Shown here in pieces: positions 25,436 to 33,888 of a stretch of DNA of 64,000 bases. The position numbers and the translations under genes are program-made. Where the stretch lies: assembly GCA_965219925.1 (NCBI GenBank), contig OZ244795.1:124001-188000 (forward strand). The letters are read 5' to 3'. Origin of the DNA: Bin87 sp965219925. Its GTDB lineage: Bacteria; Chloroflexota; Dehalococcoidia; Lucifugimonadales; UBA3495. Below the pieces are notes generated by a model. The model did not search any database. It was not told the origin of the DNA and worked only from the letters and a program-made list of their open reading frames with translations. How positions within the stretch are numbered: the first letter of the stretch is position 1; each line of letters opens with the position of its first letter.

Positions 25436-26608
25436 ATGGAATTCCAGTTTGGTAACGAGGATGCCGCGTTCCAGAGCGACTTGCGCCAGTTCATCGCTGA
25501 CGAGTACGTTCCCGAGTGGGAATTGGGTGAACGGGGTTCAGGCGAGGAGAATTGGGACCGAACCTTGGATGTGCGCCGCAAGCTGGCCGACCGGGGTTGG
25601 CTCACGATGCACTGGCCGGAGGAATACGGAGGTCAGGCCGCATCGCCGGTACGCACCGCCATATTCAACGAGGCCATGACCTACCACCGGGCCCCTGGCC
25701 GCGACAACTTTGGTGTCCGGATGATGGGCGCCACCCTGATGATTCACGGCACAGACGAGCAGAAAGCCCAACATCTGCCTCCCGTGGCCAGGGGAGAGGT
25801 GCAATGGTGCCAGGGATACAGCGAGCCGGAATCCGGTTCTGACCTGGCGTCGCTGAGCACCCGGGCCATCCGGGACGGCGACGAGTTCGTCATCAACGGC
25901 AGCAAAATCTGGACGTCAATGGGGCATCGGGGCGACTGGATCATGCTGCTTACTCGCACCGACACCGACGCGCCCAAGCACCGGGGCATCAGTTTCTTCC
26001 TGGTTGACATGAAAACGCCCGGAATTGAAGTGCGGCCCATCATCAACATGGGGGGCCGGCACGAATTCAACCAGGTGATTTTCGACAACGTTCGAGTGCC
26101 GGCGCAGAACATCGTGGGTGAGGAAAACCGGGGTTGGTACGTGGCGGTTACACTGCTGGACTTTGAGCGTTCCGGCATCGATTACTCGGCTGCCGCCCGG
26201 CGCCATCTGGACGACACACGGCAGTGGGCCGATGGGATTCAACGCAACGGCAAACCACTCAGCCAGGAATCATGGGTTCGCAACCTGCTGGCCGACCGCT
26301 ATATCGAGACTGAGGTGGCGCGTCTCATCGCGTACAACGTGGCGTGGATGCAGGGTGAGGGTTTGGTCCCCAACAAAGAGGCGTCGATGTCCAAGGTGTT
26401 CGGTAGCGAAACCGTGCAACGCACCACCGCCGCGTGCCTGGAAATCATGGGGATGTACGGGGGCCTGCGCGACACAAAATGGACGCCCATGGCAGCCGAT
26501 ATGCAGGAGCATTGGCTGCGGGCCTTCTCACACACCATCGCCGCCGGCACCAGCGAAGTGCAGCGGAACATTATTGCGAGTAGGGGGTTGGGGCTGCCGC
26601 GGGGGTAG
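25436..26608 (+). CDS. Acyl-CoA dehydrogenase
   Basis: This is an FAD-dependent acyl-CoA dehydrogenase (390 aa). The N-terminal helical domain (DLRQFIADEYVPEWE) is followed by the flavin-binding signature CQGYSEPESGSDLASL, then INGSKIWTSMGHRGDW and the C-terminal four-helix domain ending HTIAAGTSEVQRNIIASRGLGLPRG. It introduces the alpha-beta double bond in an acyl-CoA and passes electrons to ETF. AGGAG precedes the ATG. It may be co-expressed with the SDR 45 bp upstream; the chain-length preference cannot be told. Confidence 0.92.
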   Translation: MEFQFGNEDAAFQSDLRQFIADEYVPEWELGERGSGEENWDRTLDVRRKLADRGWLTMHWPEEYGGQAASPVRTAIFNEAMTYHRAPGRDNFGVRMMGATLMIHGTDEQKAQHLPPVARGEVQWCQGYSEPESGSDLASLSTRAIRDGDEFVINGSKIWTSMGHRGDWIMLLTRTDTDAPKHRGISFFLVDMKTPGIEVRPIINMGGRHEFNQVIFDNVRVPAQNIVGEENRGWYVAVTLLDFERSGIDYSAAARRHLDDTRQWADGIQRNGKPLSQESWVRNLLADRYIETEVARLIAYNVAWMQGEGLVPNKEASMSKVFGSETVQRTTAACLEIMGMYGGLRDTKWTPMAADMQEHWLRAFSHTIAAGTSEVQRNIIASRGLGLPRG

Positions 26609-26667
26609 GGGGCGGAGCGGGAAGAGCACCAAATGCAGTTATATCGTTGATGTGCTGTGTTGAGCTA

Positions 26668-26820
26668 GGGGATGTTCACATTAACGCAGTGCATCGAGAA
26701 TAAGTGCGAATGAGATGAACCCAAGTAAGAGCACATCGAGCTTCTCAAAGCGGGAGAAGATGCGGCGAAATCCCTTCAATCTATCCTGGGTACGTTCTAT
26801 GCCGCGCTGTTCTTGGCGAC
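26668..26820 (-). pseudogene. IS5-type transposase remnant (C-terminal end), copy 1
   Basis: On the minus strand this encodes the last ~50 residues of an IS5-family transposase, RTQDRLKGFRRIFSRFEKLD then LLLGFISFALILDALR and stop. It is followed by the element end GTGAACATC. The rest of the gene is missing. It is about 85% alike to the remnant at 30091-30408 in the same orientation. Confidence 0.75.
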
Positions 26821-26903
26821 TATCACGCGTCGGAGGTTTCGTTGAAGACGTTTACATCCGCCCGCGCACTGTCGACCACCTGTAACATTAAGTGGAAAGC
26901 CCA

Positions 26904-27605
26904 ATGATCAGAAGAACGCTGAAATATACTTTGATCGTCGTTGTTGTCGTGGTGATTGGCTACGCAGGTCTCACGGTGTACGGAGAGGTAACCCAAACCG
27001 AGGCGGCAAGGATGTCCGGCTCGGTGCAGCTTTCCGAAAACCAGGCCGAGAATATGAACCGCGCCCTGGGGGACGTGAGCGTCTTTGCCGGCGGGGACTC
27101 TGCCGGCAACACTGCGGAGGTGGGGTCCCCACCCGAAACCTTCGAGGTCGCCAAAATCACCAACATTGATGCGCTCATCGACCGTTGGGAGCCCCGCTAT
27201 GATGACGCGAAGCTGGCCTACGTCAAGTTCGAGGCGGCGATCGATAACGCCAAGGCCAGCGCCGCCGGCTACTTCGCGACCCAACAGGCGATTACCGAGC
27301 GGATCAATGACCCGGCAACCAAGGCCCGGGCTCGCGAGGACGACGAGCACGACTTGGCCCTGTACCGGCAGTGGGAAGCCCAGGCAGACTCCGCGCTGGC
27401 CAAGGCCCGGGCCATCGGGATGCAACTGGACGACATGGACGCGAGCCTGCGCAAACTGGAGTTGCGGGCGGATTTTGTCTTCGACACCGCATCGTTCCAG
27501 GAAGTGCCGGCGGCGATATTGGAGTTGGACGCCGAACTGACCGAGTTTCGGGCCGCCAGCGAAACCATACGCGCGGTCACTGAATCTCCCTTTGAGGCCA
27601 AATGA
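26904..27605 (+). CDS. Membrane-anchored coiled-coil protein of unknown family
   Basis: This is a 233-aa protein with one N-terminal membrane span (YTLIVVVVVVIGYAGLTVY) and a long, mostly helical extracytoplasmic or cytoplasmic region rich in Ala, Glu, Asp and Gln (for example AYVKFEAAIDNAKASAAGYF). No family is recognised. ATG 26904 is used; a GTG at 26892 is also in frame. Its stop overlaps the next gene by 4 bp (ATGA), so the two are an operon and probably work together at the membrane. The pair lies between two IS5-type remnants. Confidence 0.65.
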   Translation: MIRRTLKYTLIVVVVVVIGYAGLTVYGEVTQTEAARMSGSVQLSENQAENMNRALGDVSVFAGGDSAGNTAEVGSPPETFEVAKITNIDALIDRWEPRYDDAKLAYVKFEAAIDNAKASAAGYFATQQAITERINDPATKARAREDDEHDLALYRQWEAQADSALAKARAIGMQLDDMDASLRKLELRADFVFDTASFQEVPAAILELDAELTEFRAASETIRAVTESPFEAK

Positions 27606-28168
27606 CGATGAGAGAAAGGAGGCGTACCAGGCAGTCGGGAAGCCGCGATCAGACCGGGAGCCGTGATCTGATCACATTGGTCATGCGGCTCGCAGCCTTT
27701 GTGGCCACGTTGATACCCCTGGCGGCGTTGGCGTTGCCTTGGGTGACGCTGGATGGCACTGGAGAGGCCGTCAGTGGCGTTGGCGCCATCGCGCTGCTGG
27801 TGCCGCCCACGAGCGAATATCTTTATGCCGTGTCTCCACTGCAGGCAACACTCCTCACCGTGGGACCGATGCTAGTGGCATTGTTGGCAATAATCACCGG
27901 CTATAACTACCGACGGCGCAGGTCAATCTACTGGGCGCCGCCAGCGATGCTGATAGTGTCTGGGGCTATTGCATTTGGCACAGCCGACCTGATCACCGCC
28001 ACCGAACCTGGCCTGGCAATCGTGATGGCAGTTTCGGGCCTGCTGATCTTGCACCAGGCTGCGATACGTATTCAGGTCGTCTTGCGGCGCAAGATGAAGA
28101 TGCCTGAGGTCTACCGGACGCTGGCGGTCGTAACCGGCATGGGACATTACCGCTGGTCGGAACGGTAG
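27602..28168 (+). CDS. Four-span membrane protein of unknown family
   Basis: This 188-aa protein has a basic N-terminus (RERRRTRQSGSRDQTGSRD) and four predicted membrane spans, including LAAFVATLIPLAALALPWV, LLTVGPMLVALLAIITGY, PPAMLIVSGAIAFGTADL and LAIVMAVSGLLILHQA. It is translationally coupled to the preceding coiled-coil gene by a 4-bp overlap. No family is recognised. The neighbours are mobile-element remnants. Confidence 0.65.
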   Translation: MTMRERRRTRQSGSRDQTGSRDLITLVMRLAAFVATLIPLAALALPWVTLDGTGEAVSGVGAIALLVPPTSEYLYAVSPLQATLLTVGPMLVALLAIITGYNYRRRRSIYWAPPAMLIVSGAIAFGTADLITATEPGLAIVMAVSGLLILHQAAIRIQVVLRRKMKMPEVYRTLAVVTGMGHYRWSER

Positions 28169-28206
28169 GGGAGCCGACGGCAACCCGTCAACTCCCTGCA
28201 CCGGTG

Positions 28207-28420
28207 TGCGATTGCGGGAAACCCAGTCTGGCAGAGACCCACCAGTGCCCGTAATGTGCCCACGAATCGGGACTGATCAACGACCGGACCCGGGATCGCA
28301 TCCACAAGGCCCTCACCCGTCAGGACGCCACCGGACCTGTGCGAGTGTGGGAAGGCCAAGATCAGATCGGGCCGCAGGTGCAAGAAGTGCTCCATTGCCT
28401 CCCGACTTTTCGGTAACATT
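28207..28420 (+). pseudogene. Decayed zinc-ribbon gene remnant
   Basis: One frame reads CDCGKPSLAETHQCP, then stop, then CAHESGLINDRTRDRI; a shifted frame further on reads CECGKAKIRSGRRCKKCSI. Two CxCG ... CxxC zinc ribbons split by a stop and a frameshift suggest a broken DNA-binding or nuclease gene. The family is not identified. The rest of the 28169-28626 gap shows nothing else. Confidence 0.35.
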
Positions 28421-28626
28421 TCTGAATTAGGCAACAGGCCGGCAGGGCTAGAAATCCGGCCAGAAACCCCAATCTCCCGAAACCGTTAATTTTTGATCGT
28501 CGATTATCGTTGTAATTATGGGTGATTAAAACGCGTTGCATGCACGAACACGTCGTTCACAACCGTATTACGTCTTTCAGGCGCGGTGCTAAACCCCGCC
28601 AATTGGCTTTCCGGCCGGGTCTCTAG

Positions 28627-30086
28627 TATTACAACGACGGGTTAGGGAGGTAGGCCGGAAGCGTCGCGACCGAGGGCGGCGCGGCGTTTCTGGTGGGAAC
28701 GTCGGGCCCGTTCGTTGCGCTGTTGGACATCTGCCAGCCACCCCAGCAGTTCCTCCGGCCCGAGGCGTTCTTTGGGCAAAAGCTCACGGACCACTCGGTA
28801 CACCTGGGGTCGGGTGATCTGGGGCATCTTTTTCCCCCCAATCCTGCTGCGGGGTCAACAGGAAGGCCCCGGCCAACAGGCACATGGTGATGTGATGGCG
28901 CCAACCCGCCCAAGTGGGGGTCTCGTACTCGTCGAGACCCACGTCGCTCTTCTCAGTCTCGAACTCGGTCTCGATGCGCCATCTGAGCCGCCCACGTAAG
29001 CCAGGGTCCAAGGGGCGTGTCGTCGGGAGCGTTGGACAGGTAGTAGCGCGGCTCGCTGCCGTCCCGGTTCCGGCGATAGACTGCCCAAAGGATTTCGCCG
29101 GGCTTGCGCTGGTGGGTTATGCGCACCCGTTGGGCGCTGTAGCGGTAGGTGCGTGGTCCCTGGCTGCCTTCAGCCACCGTGATCTCCCGCCAGCCATCTT
29201 CAGGGATTGCAGTGGCCCGCTCCCACATGGTCTGTCGTTGCCCGCCGCGCAGCTTGGGTTTACGGGGACGACCGTTGCCCTGATAGGGCGGATCGGTCCA
29301 AGCGGGTTCCAGGCGGCCACACCGTCATGTCCGGCCGCACGTCCAGGACGTAACGCATTCCCGCCGCCGCCAGGCCCTCCCGCAAGTTGGGCGACATCCC
29401 AAAGGCGGAGTCGCCAGCCACCCACTGGGCGGTGAGGTGTCTCCTGGCCAACGCCCGCTCCACCATCTCCAGCGCCAATTCCGTCTTGCTCCGGTACTCC
29501 CGTCGCTCCCGTGAAACCCCTGCTGCCGCGCAGCGCGCCGCATCCTCAGTCCACTCCTCGGGCAGATACAGCCGCTTGTCCACCAACGCCCGGCCCCGGG
29601 GTCCCACGTGCGCCAGAAACACCCCAGCCTGGCAGTTGGCAATCTTCCCCAGCGTCCCGCAGTACTGCCGGGCCACTCCCACCGACTTCACCCCCTGCTT
29701 GGGAAAGTCGCTGCCGTCCAGCACCCACACCCCCTGGGCATGCTCCAACCTTGGCGCCAGATACTCCTGCAGCCGGCCGATCACCCCATCGTCATCCCAG
29801 CGGGCCTCGGTAAGAAATCGCTGCATCACCCGCGGCGACGACGCCACCGTCTCCGACAGGTTTTCCGCGTTGCGCCGCTCCTGGGACTGCACCAGCAGGC
29901 CCTGCAGGTGTTGTCCGCTGCGCTCCCGCCACTGCTTGCGACCGAAAGCCAGCGCAAAGTAGGCATGAAATTCCTGGAAGGCCTCGTACACCCTTTCCAA
30001 AGCTGCCGCGTCCATCGCCCCGCCTCACCTCCCGAAGCCTCCGATTGATCAGTCTAATCCTACCTCCCTAACCCGTCGTTGTAATA
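28627..30086 (-). mobile_element. IS701-type insertion sequence, 1460 bp, inactive
   Basis: A perfect 28-bp inverted repeat (beginning TATTACAACGACGGGTTAGG) bounds 28627-28654 and 30059-30086. The element is flanked on both sides by CTAG (28623-28626 and 30087-30090), the expected 4-bp target duplication. It carries one transposase gene on the minus strand, which is frameshifted. It sits immediately beside the end of an IS5-type remnant. Confidence 0.85.
28642..30015 (-). pseudogene. IS701-family transposase, frameshifted
   Basis: The N-terminal 250 residues are open (30015-29260), with the DDE-type segments VWVLDGSDFPKQGVKSVGV and QWVAGDSAFG. The rest continues in other frames: 29228-28953 (ERATAIPEDGWREITV and on), then 29011-28784 (IETEFETEKSDVGLDEYE, which carries the last catalytic Glu), then 28827-28642 (LLPKERLGPEELLGWLADVQ). 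At least three frameshifts are needed to join them. The gene therefore cannot make a full transposase, although the element ends are perfect. Confidence 0.85.
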
Positions 30087-30090
30087 CTAG

Positions 30091-30408
30091 GGTGTGTTCA
30101 CACTAACGCAGTGTATCGAGAATGAGTGCGAATGAGATGAACCCGATGAAGAGCACGTTGAGATTCTCAAAGCGGAAGAACATGCGGCGAAATCCCTTCA
30201 ACCGACGGGTTAACCGCTCGACCTCATTCCGCCTCTTATACATCTCACGATCATACGCCCAAGGGCGTAGAGGGGTCCTCAGGAGTGGAACCATGAAGTC
30301 GTCGCTACCGATGAAACTCAACACGGCCTGATCTTTGTTATTCATGGTACTATCGAAACCTCGGACGGTCGCAATCTGCGGATAAGAACCGTTTGGATGA
30401 TTGATCAC
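30091..30408 (-). pseudogene. IS5-type transposase remnant (C-terminal end), copy 2
   Basis: The minus strand encodes MYKRRNEVERLTRRLKGFRR, then FFRFENLNVLFIGFISFALI and a stop just before the element end GTGTGAACA, matching the C-terminus of IS5-family transposases. The catalytic N-terminal part is absent, and the preceding ~45 residues of the open frame do not look like transposase. It lies directly next to the IS701-type element. Confidence 0.75.
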
Positions 30409-30458
30409 GGCTACGATGCACCCCGGTTCGTTACTGCCTATCCGCTGGAGACGTAAAT

Positions 30459-31433
30459 ATGATTCAAGAACATGACCTAATCGTACTTACATCCGACTTG
30501 CCGGACGACAACCTCAAAGCAGGCGAGGTCGGCACGGTGGTGCATGTTTACCCCCAGCACGCCGCATACGAGGTAGAGTTCTTCTCCCCGGCCGGCAACA
30601 CCATCGCCGTTGCCACTGTCGAGCGGGCGCAGGCCCGACCAGCCACTCCGGCGGAGGTTAAGCCGTTGCCAGTCCTTTACAATTATGCCCAAGACGGTAT
30701 CGCCGTGCTGACCCTAAACAACCCGGAGCGACGCAACGCCCTGTCTTCACGCACCCTTGCGGCGTTGGAGGAACGGCTCGATGAAATCGCCGCTGACCCC
30801 GCCGCCCGCGTCGTCGTCATACGCTCAGAGGGGCCGGTGTTTAGCTCCGGACACGACCTCAACGAGTTGGTCAACGGAGACGCTGAAGATTACGCCACCG
30901 TTTTTGCCGCCTGCACCCGGGTAATGGAAGCGATTCGGTTGCTACCTAAACCCGTCATAGCGCAGGTCCAGGGATTGGCGACCGCCGCCGGCTGTCAACT
31001 GGTGGCCACCTGTGATATTGCGGTGGCGGCGGACACGGCGGCATTCGCGACCCCAGGCGTGCAAATTGGGCTGTTCTGCACGACTCCCGGCGTGGCGGTG
31101 GCCCGGTCGGTAATGCCCAAGAAAGCCATGGAGATGCTGCTTACCGGGCGTGCCATATCGGCGCAGGAGGCGCTGGAATTTGGCCTGATCAGCCGCATCG
31201 CGCCGCCCGGCGACTTGGAAGAGCAGGTTATGACCCTGGCAACGCAGATTGCATCGGCCAGCGCGCACACGCTGGCGTTGGGCAAGGCCGCCTTCTACCA
31301 GCAAATCGAGATGGATCGTCCTGCCGCCTACCAGTTCGCCAGCCAGGTGATGGTCGACAATTTGCTGGCTGATGATGCCAAAGAGGGTATCTCGGCGTTC
31401 CTCGAAAAGCGTCCACCGGTCTGGACGACCTGA
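30459..31433 (+). CDS. Enoyl-CoA hydratase/isomerase fused to an N-terminal DUF4926 domain
   Basis: This is a 324-aa two-domain protein. Residues 1-70 match the small stand-alone DUF4926 family (LIVLTSDLPDDNLKAGEVGT, then AYEVEFFSPAGNT). Residues 75-324 are a crotonase: the oxyanion-hole segments SSGHDLNELV and ATAAGCQLVATCDIAVA, then the C-terminal SISAFLEKRPPVW-type tail. No stop codon or start codon separates the parts, so this is a real in-frame fusion in this sequence. The crotonase would act on an acyl-CoA; what DUF4926 contributes is unknown. Its stop lies 3 bp before the next gene. Confidence 0.88.
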   Translation: MIQEHDLIVLTSDLPDDNLKAGEVGTVVHVYPQHAAYEVEFFSPAGNTIAVATVERAQARPATPAEVKPLPVLYNYAQDGIAVLTLNNPERRNALSSRTLAALEERLDEIAADPAARVVVIRSEGPVFSSGHDLNELVNGDAEDYATVFAACTRVMEAIRLLPKPVIAQVQGLATAAGCQLVATCDIAVAADTAAFATPGVQIGLFCTTPGVAVARSVMPKKAMEMLLTGRAISAQEALEFGLISRIAPPGDLEEQVMTLATQIASASAHTLALGKAAFYQQIEMDRPAAYQFASQVMVDNLLADDAKEGISAFLEKRPPVWTT

Positions 31434-31436
31434 ACA

Positions 31437-32036
31437 ATGACAGAGACCGGAATGTCGGAAGCGCTGGGACTGGGGCAAATTTTTCCGCAACGGCTTACTG
31501 GGAATGAGCGTTTGCCAGCTGGCGCCACGCTGCTCAATTTCTGGCAGTGGATGGGTTCAGACTTGGTGAGCAACGCGCTGCGGGGCACGTTTGCAGAGTA
31601 TTTGGTCTCCCTGGCGGTTGGCGTAGCGGATGGAGCGCGGGAAGAATGGGTTGGCTATGATGTAAGGACACCGGACGGCATCAAAATCGAAGTCAAGACG
31701 TCGGGTTATATCCAGAGTTGGCATCAAACCAAACCATCTGATCCACGGTTTGACATCGCCCCAAAGCACGCATGGGACCCGGCAACTAACGAGTTCTCGG
31801 ACAACAAAGGACGGTCAGCAGATGTGTACGTGTTTTGCGTGCACCATCACTTAGACCAGCCCACCATCAATCCACTGGATATGGCTCAGTGGACATTCTA
31901 CATACTGCCCACCGTAGCCCTTGAGCGCGAAGTCGAGGGACAGAAAAGCATTTCCTTAAACCGTTTGCGACAGATTGGCGCTGTAGAAGCCCGATTCGAC
32001 GAGATGGCTGATGCCGTCCGAAACGCACTTGCCTAA
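31437..32036 (+). CDS. Conserved protein with a PD-(D/E)XK-like motif
   Basis: This 199-aa protein belongs to a widespread uncharacterised family (NFWQWMGSDLVSNALRGTFAEY near the start, SADVYVFCVHH and LDMAQWTFYILPT later). The segment YDVRTPDGIKIEVKTSGYIQSW carries D...ExK spacing typical of PD-(D/E)XK nucleases, so a nuclease role is likely but unproven. It starts 3 bp after the crotonase-fusion stop, suggesting co-transcription. It has no partner methyltransferase next to it. Confidence 0.7.
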   Translation: MTETGMSEALGLGQIFPQRLTGNERLPAGATLLNFWQWMGSDLVSNALRGTFAEYLVSLAVGVADGAREEWVGYDVRTPDGIKIEVKTSGYIQSWHQTKPSDPRFDIAPKHAWDPATNEFSDNKGRSADVYVFCVHHHLDQPTINPLDMAQWTFYILPTVALEREVEGQKSISLNRLRQIGAVEARFDEMADAVRNALA

Positions 32037-32072
32037 TGCACAACTTGATAATGACTACCTCTGGAGGCTGTA

Positions 32073-32591
32073 ATGGCGCTGCGAGAGTTCATTAAGGGAT
32101 CCTTCGACAGCAACTGGGAATGGATGGAGCGCTACGTTGACGGTCTGACCCAGGCCGAGATCGAGTATCGGCCCAACGACCAGTGCCATTCCATCGGGTT
32201 CATCCTGTGGCACTACGGGCGGGCACTGGACATGTGGGTGCAATCGCTGGCTCGTCGGGGCGCCCAGCTTTATGAAACGGAGTGGGCAGCCCGGTTGGGG
32301 TTCGCCCCCGAGCCAATGGACGTGGGATTCGGCTATACTGCGGAAAACCTGAGTAACTGGCGCTGTCCCGACAAGGCGCTGCTCATTGAGTACGCCAACG
32401 CGGCCCGCGCCAATTTGCTGGGTTTCCTGGAAGAACACGACGATGCGTCGTTGACTACCACCACCATGACCAACCGGCGGGGCGAAACCATGGCGGTGTC
32501 CGATATGTTCCGGTTGTTGATTTGGGAAGTCAACCAACACGGCGGTCAGGCTGGGTACCTGAGAGGGATGCAGCGAGGACTGGGACAATAA
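32073..32591 (+). CDS. DinB-superfamily protein
   Basis: This is a 172-aa four-helix-bundle DinB/YfiT-like protein that probably binds a divalent metal. The expected histidines are in FILWHYGRALD and WEVNQHGGQAGYLRG. Relatives include mycothiol- or bacillithiol-dependent transferases and damage-inducible proteins, but the reaction cannot be assigned. GGAGG lies close upstream of the ATG. Confidence 0.82.
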   Translation: MALREFIKGSFDSNWEWMERYVDGLTQAEIEYRPNDQCHSIGFILWHYGRALDMWVQSLARRGAQLYETEWAARLGFAPEPMDVGFGYTAENLSNWRCPDKALLIEYANAARANLLGFLEEHDDASLTTTTMTNRRGETMAVSDMFRLLIWEVNQHGGQAGYLRGMQRGLGQ

Positions 32592-32680
32592 CCGCATCTG
32601 ATCTTTCCCTTACAATTGGCCCTTACAATATGGGGAAAGGCCCGGTGACCAATGGGGTCGCAACACAAGGAGTTACCATC

Positions 32681-33865
32681 ATGGCTGACCGCACACTGCA
32701 ATATAGTTACAACCCCCTGCATCAGGACATCATCTGCTCCGATACGGCGATCGATGCGCTGCCGGCCACGGTGGACGCTTTGGGAGCGAGCCGGGCGTTG
32801 ATCACGTGCGGTCCAACCATCTTGCGAGCCTGCAACGTAGTGCCTCGCGTACAAGAAGCCCTGGGATCGCGTTACGTGGGCACCTATTCGGGAGTTTCGC
32901 CTCACTCTCCGGTGGAAACCGTGGAAGAGGGCATGGCCATGGCGAAAGAAGTGCAACCCGATGTTTTTATCAGTGTAGGAGGCGGCAGCACCCATGACAC
33001 CACCAAGGCAATCGCCACTCTGCTGGCCGAGGGCGGAGACATCCGCGACTACGCCGTCATCTTCGAACCGCCGGACAAAATAATAGTGCCGCCCACGCCG
33101 TCGCCCAAGCTCCCCATCCTCAGCGTGCCCACCACCATGGGGTGCGCCGAGTTCAGTCGCGGTGGCGGCGGTATCACTGACCACGAGCAGGGCCGCAAAC
33201 TGAGCATCGCCGGCGACGGCGTAACCCACCGCACCGTCATCATCGACGGGCAGGCCCTGGCCACCACGCCGGTGCGGATCCTGGTGTCAACGGCAATCGG
33301 TCAGCTCCGCATCGCCATCGAGACCGTTTACTCCACGGGACGCAATCCCATCGGCGACGGTATGGCGCTGCACGCCATCAAGCTGCTATTCGAGAACCTT
33401 CCCCGTTGCAAGGATGGAGACATCGACACCCTGCTCACCACCAAGACCGCCTGTGCCATGGCTTCACTGGCATCCTTCGGTGGTCTGGGTTTGAACACGG
33501 CTACCTGCCATCACGTGGGTGGGCTGTACGACGTGCCGCACGGCGAGGCCAATGCGATACTGTTGCCTCATACGATGCGCTACAACCTGGATGCCTGCGC
33601 CGACCGTCAGCGCCTAATCGCTGAGGCGATCGGTGTGGCCAGCAGCAGCATGTCCGATGAGGACGCGGGCCTGGCGGCGGCGGATGCCGTGGACGGGCTG
33701 TGCCGCGAACTGCAGCTACCACGCACCTTGCGCGAGGTGGGTGTGCCCGAGGACGGCCTGGAGTATATCGCCACAGCCACCCTCCAGGACCGCAGCCTGA
33801 GCACCAACCCGAAACCCATCCTGGATGCTGGGCCGATCATGGAAGTGCTGCGGGCCGCCTACTGA
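32681..33865 (+). CDS. Iron-containing alcohol dehydrogenase-like / maleylacetate-reductase-like enzyme
   Basis: This is a dehydroquinate-synthase-like dehydrogenase (394 aa). The NAD(P)-binding GGGSTHDTTKAIA, SVPTTMGCAEFSRGGGG and C-terminal CHHVGGLYDVPHGEANAILLPH are visible. Of the four metal ligands, the two in the usual GxDAxxH motif are replaced (AIGQLRIAIE), while the two His in HHVGG and VPHG remain. That pattern is closer to metal-independent maleylacetate reductases. The ATG at 32681 has AAGGAG 8 nt upstream; a longer frame overlapping dinB is rejected. Confidence 0.85.
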   Translation: MADRTLQYSYNPLHQDIICSDTAIDALPATVDALGASRALITCGPTILRACNVVPRVQEALGSRYVGTYSGVSPHSPVETVEEGMAMAKEVQPDVFISVGGGSTHDTTKAIATLLAEGGDIRDYAVIFEPPDKIIVPPTPSPKLPILSVPTTMGCAEFSRGGGGITDHEQGRKLSIAGDGVTHRTVIIDGQALATTPVRILVSTAIGQLRIAIETVYSTGRNPIGDGMALHAIKLLFENLPRCKDGDIDTLLTTKTACAMASLASFGGLGLNTATCHHVGGLYDVPHGEANAILLPHTMRYNLDACADRQRLIAEAIGVASSSMSDEDAGLAAADAVDGLCRELQLPRTLREVGVPEDGLEYIATATLQDRSLSTNPKPILDAGPIMEVLRAAY

Positions 33866-33888
33866 ACCGCCCTACCGCGCCGGTCGAT

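Noticed and set aside
26823..26890. Continuation of the IS5-type transposase beyond the remnant
   Set aside because: The translation (VVDSARADVNVFNETSDA) does not match transposase sequence in any frame, so the remnant is ended at about 26820.
31437..32036. Complete restriction-modification system at the PD-(D/E)XK-like gene
   Set aside because: No methyltransferase or specificity gene is adjacent, and the neighbours are metabolic.
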